Origin: Chelydra serpentina
Taxonomy: Eukaryota; Chordata; Testudines; Chelydridae
Assembly (NCBI GenBank): GCA_037349315.1
Contig: JBAIAC010000136.1
Span: forward strand, 124,001-188,000
DNA length: 64,000 nucleotides
Direction: 5' to 3'
Every line of letters starts with the position of its first letter. Positions within the stretch are counted from its first letter, which is position 1. Both the position numbers and the translations under genes were made by a program. Below, in pieces: positions 55,117 to 64,000 of this stretch. Under the pieces are notes generated by a model. That model searched no databases and had not been told where the DNA came from. It was given only the letters and a program-made list of their open reading frames with translations.

Positions 55117-58100
55117 GTGTGTTGGCCAACAAACAGTCTGTCTCTGTCTGTCTGTCTCTCTGTGTGTCCTTGCCTTTCCTTGTGCTCTTTCCCTTTGTAG
55201 GACGTGGGCGGATGTGTTAGCTTTGCACCCTCACAGGCTATGTCTCGGGAGCCGTAGGAGGGGATGCAGGGAAGTGGGTGCGAGAGTGGAGCGGTGACTG
55301 TCGGTGTTTACATCGGCCTCACTCGATGAACAGAGACCGAGTTGATAGGATGGAAGAGGGATTTCAAGCCCCAATAGAGCTTTGTGTAGCGATGGCTCAT
55401 GCTTGGCTTTTCAGCTGCTCTTGCAGAGGAATCGTGCAGGAGCGCTAGCCGGAGGAGAATGTGGCAGAGGTGGAGCTGAACTGCCTGGACATCCTTCTAA
55501 GCAGCCATGAACAGTCCTCGGTTTTCTGCCTCCCGCATAACTTGCTGTGAGTAAACGGTCAGTGCTTTGAATTTCTCATCTTTACTCACTGTAGTATTCT
55601 TCACAGGCCGTGTGCATCCTCGTTAGGTACGGGGCTCTGTGGGATTAAGGCTGGGAAGTCTGCCTTGCAGAGCGACTGCGTCTGGTGCTGTTGCAAGGGG
55701 TGGCTTTGGTTGTAATGTTAACGGTGGAATGGGAAGTGGGCGGAGTGCGGAGCCCCGCCGCGTGGGAGAGACGAAAAGAAGTGCCTACACTACTTGGCCC
55801 ACTGAGATGGTAACTGATTTGTTTGCCCCCCTTGTGCTGCGTTTAGTATGAAGGGAGAAGTCGCCACACAGGAGAGTCTAGTGCCTCCATGCGCTGGAAA
55901 GCGAGCGAGAGCGAGGAGACCACGAGCGTTGTTGGCCAGCCCACACAAGACCGCGAGCGGAAGAGCAGCGACTCTCAGTGCGAGACGTGTGTGGTTTGGT
56001 GAGGGCTCTGCTCTCGGCGCTCCTTGCTCCTGGCAGGGACGCCCCATTAGCTGCGTGCTGAGTTTGTAAGCAAATGTTCCTCGCTTGCTGGTTACGAGGT
56101 CCCCATTTTCAGGGGCGGATCATTTCTCTTTTCAGGAGCAGTATGTCTTCCGCAGCAGAAGGTTGCCTCTAGTAGGATGGCTCCAGGCGGTAAGTTACTG
56201 GCCTCTCTCCCTTTCCTGTAGTATGTTGGCAAAGAGACGCTCTCTGTCTTCTGTTGTTCAACACACATGTAAGGCTTCTGGCAGTCAGAGTTGGCAGCAC
56301 CAAGGGCCGGGTTCGGTATGTAGGGGACAGCGTGCAAAAGCGTCTCGAGCGCCCACCCAGTGACCTGGGAGAAATATCTATCAGTCCCCCCCCGCTCCCC
56401 TGTAGGAGGCAATGCTTCCCCTGTGGCAAGCAGAGAGTGTGAGTGTAGCCCAAGGTTTTGAATGAGAGCGATGGAGCGAGCAAGAATGCAGCATTGTGTT
56501 TGGAAAAGAGCCGAAGAGGATTGGTAAGCAAGCCATGAGTGAGAAGAGGCACGCCATGAAATTGGTGGGTGTCGTCTCGCGTTGGTTGTTGAGTCCAGGC
56601 AGCACAAAGTCCAGCCCCGCAAAGTGTGTCCCGCCCCTGCCCCCGCCCCCGCCCCGTGGAGCGCCATGTTTGAAAAGTGAATGTGCAGAACCCCTTCCCC
56701 TCCCCTCCCCATCCAGATGAGGGAGGTAAAAGGGGCACCTTCTGTTGTGTAAGGGTGATCAGCCCAGCTGTGTAGCCCTCCCAGCAAACTGGCCCACTCC
56801 TGCTGCCATGCCGCAACCCCTGCCCCCAAAAGACAGTACTAAATGATGTGCACTGTTTACTAGGTTCCATACAGGAACACCTTTGTCCCAAGGTGAATCC
56901 AACTTATCAATTCTTAGACTCCTAATGAGACAAAAGTTAGCTCTGACATTCCACAGCAGAGAGGGTAGGGGGTGCAATTGGTATCTGGGGCTGCCAGAAG
57001 GCACCCATACCAGCAGGTGTTGAGACCTGTCCCCAGCCTCTCAATTCACTGGGTTTTGGAACGCATGGCCCCTGCCTAGCGAGTGCTGCTCAGGTGATGG
57101 CGAGATCCCCTCCATCATGAGAAAAGGCCACGTACAGTTCCACTGTCCTTGATTTACATAATCAGTAGAATACCAGTTTATTCTTCTTGCCCCAAGAACA
57201 GAAATTCCTGCCCCAATACATAAAACTGGGGATCCTACAGCAGCCCATAGTGACCAATTGGGGTATTACGGGCTCAGGCTAGGTGGGGTGGGTGAGCCTA
57301 TGCAAATAAGATCAGCCCCTGGAGTTCACCACCAGATGTCAGGGTGGGGCTCATCCTGACTCTGCTTACACACACAAACTCTCTCTCTTCCTTCTCTTGT
57401 GCTGTCTCCCTTCGTAGGACACGGGGTCGGTGTGCATCCCCACAGGCTAGGTCTCGGGAGCCATGGAGAAGTAGGAGGGGACGAAAATCATGCAGGGAAG
57501 TGGGTGCGAGAGTGGAGCGGTGACTGTCATTGTTCACTCGGTCTCTGTTCATCGAGTGGGCCCGATGTAGATGGGCTGGAGGAGGGAGCCAGGGACGGGG
57601 GCAAGATTTCAAGCACCAATAGAACTTTGTGTAGTGATGGCTCAATCTTGGCCTTTCGGCTGCTCTTGCAGAGGAATTGTCCAGGAGCCCTAGCCGGAGG
57701 AGAAAGTGGCAGAGGTGGACCTGAGCAGCTTGGGCATCCTTCTAAGCGGGCGTGAGCATTCCTCAGCTTTCTGGCTGCTCCGTCACTGGCTGTGAGTAAG
57801 CGGTGAGTGCTTTGAATTCCTCATCTGTACTCGCTGTGGTATTCTTCACGGGCCGTGTGCTTCGTCGTTTGGTATGGGGCTCCGTGGGGTTTAGGCTGCG
57901 GAAGGGACCAGAGTTCCGCTGTGCACAGTGACTATGTCGGGTGCTTTTTAGTTGGAATATAAGCGTGGGTGGATGGGGGAGGGCAGAGGGGGAGCCCCGC
58001 CGTGTGGGAGAGGCGAAAAGAAGAGATTACACGACATTGGCAACTGAGATGGTAACGTCCTTGTTTTTTCCCATTGTGCTGGCTTTAGTACCAAGGGAAA

Positions 58101-59030
58101 AGAAGTCACGCGTCAGAGTCTACTGCCCTCGTACGATGGAAAGTGAGTGAGCGCGACGAGATCGCGAGAGTGGGTGCCACGCAAAAGCCGTCCATCTGGG
58201 AGCGGAACAGTCGCCACACTCAGTGAGATAAGTGTCTGGTTTGGTGAGGGCTCTGCTCACGGCCCGTCTGGCTCCAGGTAGGGACACCCCGTTCGCTGGG
58301 CTTGGGTGTCTCAGAAAATGTTCCTGGCTAGCTGCGGTTACGAAGGAGACAAGCTCCCCAGTTTCTGTAGCTGCTCATTTCACTGGCCAGGAGCAGTGTG
58401 TCTTCCGCAGCGGAAGGTTGCATCCAGTACGATGATTCCAGGCGGTAGGTTGTTTGCCTTCCTCCCCTGTTTTTTCTTTCTCTTTCTCTTTCTCTTTCCT
58501 CTAGTATGTTGGCCAACACACACTCTCTCTGTCCTCTCCTCTGCTCGCCTCTCCCTGTGCCGTCTCCCTACATAGGACACGAGCAGGCGTGCATCCCCAC
58601 AGGCTAGGTCTCGGGAGCCATGGAGAAGTAGGAGGGGACAAAAACCATGGGGTCAGTGGGCGCTACGGTGGAGCGGCGACTGTCTGTGTTTACGCAATCT
58701 CTGCTCATCGGATGAGGCTGATGTAGATGGGATTTGAGAGGGAGGCAGGGATGAGGCAAGATTTCACGCACCGCTAGAGCTTTGTGTAGTGACGGTTCAT
58801 GCTTGGTGATTGCAGCTGTGTTCTCAGAGGAATTGTCCAGGAGCCCTAGCCCGAGGAGAAGGTGGCAGAAGTGGACCTGAGCTGCCTGGACATCCTTCTA
58901 AGCCGACATGAACGGTCCTCAGTTTTCTGCCTCCCGCATAACTTGCTGTGAGTAAGCTTTGAATTCCTCATCTGTACTCGCTGTAGTATTCGTCACAGGC
59001 CGTGTGGTAGAAGAGGCCGAAGAGGTAGGC
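52968..59030 (+). repeat. Macrosatellite unit U8, 6,063 bp
   Basis: Twelve 57-mers, T1 at 54332, T2 at 55545, one beta T3 at 57790, C-run of 13. Private variants GTCCAGGCAGCAC and AGACAGTACTAAATG in the linker are shared only with U9, making U8 and U9 the closest pair in the array. Confidence 0.95.
53533..54211 (+). repeat. 57-bp tandem array of U8, 12 copies
   Basis: Same copy order as U5-U7, register intact. Confidence 0.95.
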
Positions 59031-61141
59031 AGGGACGGGGGCAAGAGTTCAAGCACCAATAGAGCTTTGAGTGGTGATGGTTCATGTTTGGTTTTTGCAG
59101 CTGCTCTCGCGGAGGAATTGTCCAGGAGCCCTAGCCCGAGGAGAAGCTGGCAGAAGTGGACCTGAGCTGCCTGGACATCCTTGGAATGGCATCCCAGCAG
59201 GGGGTTGAAACCCGTCACGGGGTGGGCCCCTGAGAAAAGACCTCTGCATCTAACCGGGGCACGGTAAGCTTGGGGGGATCCTTTGTGCCCTCCCAAGGAG
59301 TTGTCAGGTGCTATGGAAACTTCCTGAAGTACGGTAACTTCGTGGAGAGCAAGCAACTTGACGGTAACAAGAGATGCTTAGTCCTCAAGTGTCTTCCTTC
59401 TACATCACCGGGTGAGCTTCCCGTGGTCATGCCAGTCTAGTCGTCCTCTTTGAAGCAGGCCACGTTCAGTAGAGGACGTGAGCAGGGGTCTGAGAGTAGC
59501 CCTCGGCCTGTGTCTCCACTCACCAGGTTGCACCGCCCAGGGCATGTGGAGGGTCCAGGGCTCTGCACAGCACTCCGGACTGTGTGCATTCCCCCGTGTG
59601 GCCACCAGGTGTCGCCGTTGTTCCACGAGAGAAATGGTCTAAGCATTACTCCGAGTAGCAACTCGGTGTCACTGTTGCTCCATGACGGAAATGCGGCGTG
59701 TATTCCCGTGCGTGGCCGCATGCTGTCACTGTGGCTCCACGAGGGAAATGCTTTGTGCATTACCTGGATTGGCCACCCGGTGTCACTGTTGCTCCATGAC
59801 AGAAACGCTTTGTGCATTACCGCGAGTGGCCACCCAGTGTCACTGTTGCTCCACGATGGAAATTCTTTGTGCATTACCGTGAGTGGCCACCCAGTGTCAC
59901 TGTTGCTCCACGATGGAAATTCTTTGTGCATTACCTGCATTGTCCACTCAGTGTCACTGTTGCTCCATGAGGGAAATGCCTTGTGTATTACCGGCATTGT
60001 CCACTCGGTGTCACTGTTGCTCCATGAGGGAAATGCCTTGTGCATTACCTGCATTGTCCACTCGGTGTCTCTGTTGCTCCATGAGGGAAATGCCTTGTGC
60101 ATTACCTGCATTGTCCACTCGGTGTCACTGTTGCTCCCCGAAGGAAATGCTTTGTGCGGTAGTCGGGGTGGCGACCCGTTGCTCTATGGAGAAAATCCTC
60201 TGTGTGCCATAACCCTGCCCTTCCACCGGCTGTTACTGTTGCTCCAGGGCAGCTGCACCCTGAGTTGCCCCTAAGGCTATGGCTATACTGGCATTGAAGA
60301 ACAAAACTTTTTTGTCTTTCAGAGGTGTTAACCTCCCCCTCCCCTGAAAGACCAAAGCTTTGCCGCAACAAGTGCTACGCTCCTGCATAAGTGGCTGTGA
60401 GTAAGCGGTCAGTGCGTTGTATTTCTCATCTTTACTCACTGTAGTATTGTTCACAGGCCGTGTGCATCCTCATTGGGTACGGGGCTCTGTGGGATTAAGG
60501 CTGGGGACGAGCCAAAGTGTGCTGTGCAGAGCGACTACCTCGGATTCTGTCGCAAGGGGTGTTTTTGGCTGTAATGTTAAAGGTGCAATGGGAAGAGGGT
60601 GGAGGGCGGAGCCCCGCCGTGTGGGAGAGGAGAAAAGAAGAGGCTACGCGATGTTGCCGACTGAGATGGTAACTTCCTTGTTTGCCCCCCCCCCCCCCCC
60701 CCGCACCCTTGCTGGGTTCAGTACCAAGGATAAAGCAATCACGCGTCAGAGTCTACTGCCCTCATGCGATGGAAAGCGAGGGAGAGCGACGAGACCGCGA
60801 GCGTTGTTGGCCAACCCACAAAAGACCGCGAGCGTCGTTAATGCCATGCAAAAGCCGTCCATCCGAGAGGGGAACAGCCGCCACTCTCAGTGAGATAAGT
60901 GTCTGTTTTGGTGATTGCTCTGCTCACGGCCCACCTTGCTCCTGGTAGGGACGCCCCGTTAGCTGGGGGCTGTGTTTGTAAGAAAAGGTTCCTGACTGGC
61001 TGGCTGTGGTTACGAGGGAAACAAGGTCCCCATTTTCTGGGGCTGACGATTTCTCTGGTCAGAAGCAGTGTGTCCTCTGCAGCAGAAGGTTGCGTCTAGT
61101 ATAACCCTTGTCCGAAAGGTCATTTGCTTGCCTTTCTCCCA

Positions 61142-61181
<40 letters not shown>

Positions 61182-64000
61182 GTGTGTTGGCCAACAAACA
61201 GTCTGTCTCTGTCTGTCTGTCTCTCTGTGTGTCCTTGCCTTTCCTTGTGCTCTTTCCCTTTGTAGGACGTGGGCGGATGTGTTAGCTTTGCACCCTCACA
61301 GGCTATGTCTCGGGAGCCGTAGGAGGGGATGCAGGGAAGTGGGTGCGAGAGTGGAGCGGTGACTGTCGGTGTTTACATCGGCCTCACTCGATGAACAGAG
61401 ACCGAGTTGATAGGATGGAAGAGGGATTTCAAGCCCCAATAGAGCTTTGTGTAGCGATGGCTCATGCTTGGCTTTTCAGCTGCTCTTGCAGAGGAATCGT
61501 GCAGGAGCGCTAGCCGGAGGAGAATGTGGCAGAGGTGGAGCTGAACTGCCTGGACATCCTTCTAAGCAGCCATGAACAGTCCTCGGTTTTCTGCCTCCCG
61601 CATAACTTGCTGTGAGTAAACGGTCAGTGCTTTGAATTTCTCATCTTTACTCACTGTAGTATTCTTCACAGGCCGTGTGCATCCTCGTTAGGTACGGGGC
61701 TCTGTGGGATTAAGGCTGGGAAGTCTGCCTTGCAGAGCGACTGCGTCTGGTGCTGTTGCAAGGGGTGGCTTTGGTTGTAATGTTAACGGTGGAATGGGAA
61801 GTGGGCGGAGTGCGGAGCCCCGCCGCGTGGGAGAGACGAAAAGAAGTGCCTACACTACTTGGCCCACTGAGATGGTAACTGATTTGTTTGCCCCCCTTGT
61901 GCTGCGTTTAGTATGAAGGGAGAAGTCGCCACACAGGAGAGTCTAGTGCCTCCATGCGCTGGAAAGCGAGCGAGAGCGAGGAGACCACGAGCGTTGTTGG
62001 CCAGCCCACACAAGACCGCGAGCGGAAGAGCAGCGACTCTCAGTGCGAGACGTGTGTGGTTTGGTGAGGGCTCTGCTCTCGGCGCTCCTTGCTCCTGGCA
62101 GGGACGCCCCATTAGCTGCGTGCTGAGTTTGTAAGCAAATGTTCCTCGCTTGCTGGTTACGAGGTCCCCATTTTCAGGGGCGGATCATTTCTCTTTTCAG
62201 GAGCAGTATGTCTTCCGCAGCAGAAGGTTGCCTCTAGTAGGATGGCTCCAGGCGGTAAGTTACTGGCCTCTCTCCCTTTCCTGTAGTATGTTGGCAAAGA
62301 GACGCTCTCTGTCTTCTGTTGTTCAACACACATGTAAGGCTTCTGGCAGTCAGAGTTGGCAGCACCAAGGGCCGGGTTCGGTATGTAGGGGACAGCGTGC
62401 AAAAGCGTCTCGAGCGCCCACCCAGTGACCTGGGAGAAATATCTATCAGTCCCCCCCCGCTCCCCTGTAGGAGGCAATGCTTCCCCTGTGGCAAGCAGAG
62501 AGTGTGAGTGTAGCCCAAGGTTTTGAATGAGAGCGATGGAGCGAGCAAGAATGCAGCATTGTGTTTGGAAAAGAGCCGAAGAGGATTGGTAAGCAAGCCA
62601 TGAGTGAGAAGAGGCACGCCATGAAATTGGTGGGTGTCGTCTCGCGTTGGTTGTTGAGTCCAGGCAGCACAAAGTCCAGCCCCGCAAAGTGTGTCCCGCC
62701 CCTGCCCCCGCCCCCGCCCCGTGGAGCGCCATGTTTGAAAAGTGAATGTGCAGAACCCCTTCCCCTCCCCTCCCCATCCAGATGAGGGAGGTAAAAGGGG
62801 CACCTTCTGTTGTGTAAGGGTGATCAGCCCAGCTGTGTAGCCCTCCCAGCAAACTGGCCCACTCCTGCTGCCATGCCGCAACCCCTGCCCCCAAAAGACA
62901 GTACTAAATGATGTGCACTGTTTACTAGGTTCCATACAGGAACACCTTTATCCCAAGGTGAATCCAACTTATCAATTCTTAGACTCCTAATGAGACAAAA
63001 GTTAGCTCTGACATTCCACAGCAGAGAGGGTAGGGGGTGCAATTGGTATCTGGGGCTGCCAGAAGGCACCCATACCAGCAGGTGTTGAGACCTGTCCCCA
63101 GCCTCTCAATTCACTGGGTTTTGGAACGCATGGCCCCTGCCTAGCGAGTGCTGCTCAGGTGATGGCGAGATCCCCTCCATCATGAGAAAAGGCCACGTAC
63201 AGTTCCACTGTCCTTGATTTACATAATCAGTAGAATACCAGTTTATTCTTCTTGCCCCAAGAACAGAAATTCCTGCCCCAATACATAAAACTGGGGATCC
63301 TACAGCAGCCCATAGTGACCAATTGGGGTATTACGGGCTCAGGCTAGGTGGGGTGGGTGAGCCTATGCAAATAAGATCAGCCCCTGGAGTTCACCACCAG
63401 ATGTCAGGGTGGGGCTCATCCTGACTCTGCTTACACACACAAACTCTCTCTCTTCCTTCTCTTGTGCTGTCTCCCTTCGTAGGACACGGGGTCGGTGTGC
63501 ATCCCCACAGGCTAGGTCTCGGGAGCCATGGAGAAGTAGGAGGGGACGAAAATCATGCAGGGAAGTGGGTGCGAGAGTGGAGCGGTGACTGTCATTGTTC
63601 ACTCGGTCTCTGTTCATCGAGTGGGCCCGATGTAGATGGGCTGGAGGAGGGAGCCAGGGACGGGGGCAAGATTTCAAGCACCAATAGAACTTTGTGTAGT
63701 GATGGCTCAATCTTGGCCTTTCGGCTGCTCTTGCAGAGGAATTGTCCAGGAGCCCTAGCCGGAGGAGAAAGTGGCAGAGGTGGACCTGAGCAGCTTGGGC
63801 ATCCTTCTAAGCGGGCGTGAGCATTCCTCAGCTTTCTGGCTGCTCCGTCACTGGCTGTGAGTAAGCGGTGAGTGCTTTGAATTCCTCATCTGTACTCGCT
63901 GTGGTATTCTTCACGGGCCGTGTGCTTCGTCGTTTGGTATGGGGCTCCGTGGGGTTTAGGCTGCGGAAGGGACCAGAGTTCCGCTGTGCACAGTGACTAT
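59031..64000 (+). repeat. Macrosatellite unit U9, cut by the window end (4,970 bp shown)
   Basis: Twelve 57-mers, T1 at 60395, T2 at 61610, T3 starting at 63855, C-run of 18 preceded by G. The unit stops at the window edge inside T3, so the array continues to the right and its total copy number is unknown. Confidence 0.95.
59596..60274 (+). repeat. 57-bp tandem array of U9, 12 copies
   Basis: Same copy order as U5-U8, register intact. Confidence 0.95.

Noticed and set aside
9467..64000. rDNA, histone, snRNA or tRNA gene cluster
   Set aside because: The unit size invites this, but no U1, U2 or 5S core, no tRNA A/B boxes and no histone or rRNA sequence could be found in the unit.

Overview
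The window looks like vertebrate, most likely turtle (chelonian), nuclear DNA. The left 735 bases match, from memory, a dispersed LTR-type repeat that is abundant in turtle genomes. A short piece inside every large repeat unit resembles a sauropsid non-autonomous DNA transposon. There are no operons, no bacterial-style coding density and no rRNA or tRNA gene. No database search was possible, so the species call is an inference.

Layout. Positions 1-2430 are old retroelement-derived and AT-rich sequence without a recognisable gene. Positions 2440-2895 form a CpG-rich, promoter-like segment with ETS-type sites and ACTACA/TTCCCA (ZNF143-type) sites. It is followed at once by about 5 kb (2915-7915) of a very C-rich minisatellite with a unit of roughly 40-42 bp, whose minus strand is full of G-runs. 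A different C-rich repeat of 70-150 bp period (7916-9385) is split by a 954-bp hAT-like insertion (7987-8940) with short terminal inverted repeats and an 8-bp target duplication matching at 7 of 8 positions.

From about 9386 to the end, some 54.6 kb or 85% of the window, the sequence is one head-to-tail macrosatellite. Nine units are visible: U1 of 7,229 bp, U2-U8 of 6,021-6,067 bp, and U9 cut off by the window end. Each unit is built from smaller repeats. These are an entry module, a 57-bp tandem array of 11-12 copies that starts with a CTCF-like motif, a transposon scrap, diverged subrepeats of about 1.15-1.2 kb (T1, T2, T3) and a linker that looks like a retroelement insert. The extra length of U1 over U2 (1,208 bp) is exactly one additional T3 copy (1,151 bp) plus one additional 57-mer. 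Neighbouring units share private variants, as expected from local unequal exchange or gene conversion.

No protein-coding gene is established. The many open frames come from composition (a C-rich strand with few stop codons) or from repeat periods divisible by three. The subrepeats do carry a recurring pattern of GT(A/G)AG donor-like and polypyrimidine-AG acceptor-like sites. They may therefore derive from, or still act as, a transcribed multi-exon unit; this is recorded as a hypothesis. U4 and U6 each carry a cluster of single-base indels that may be uncorrected assembly errors.
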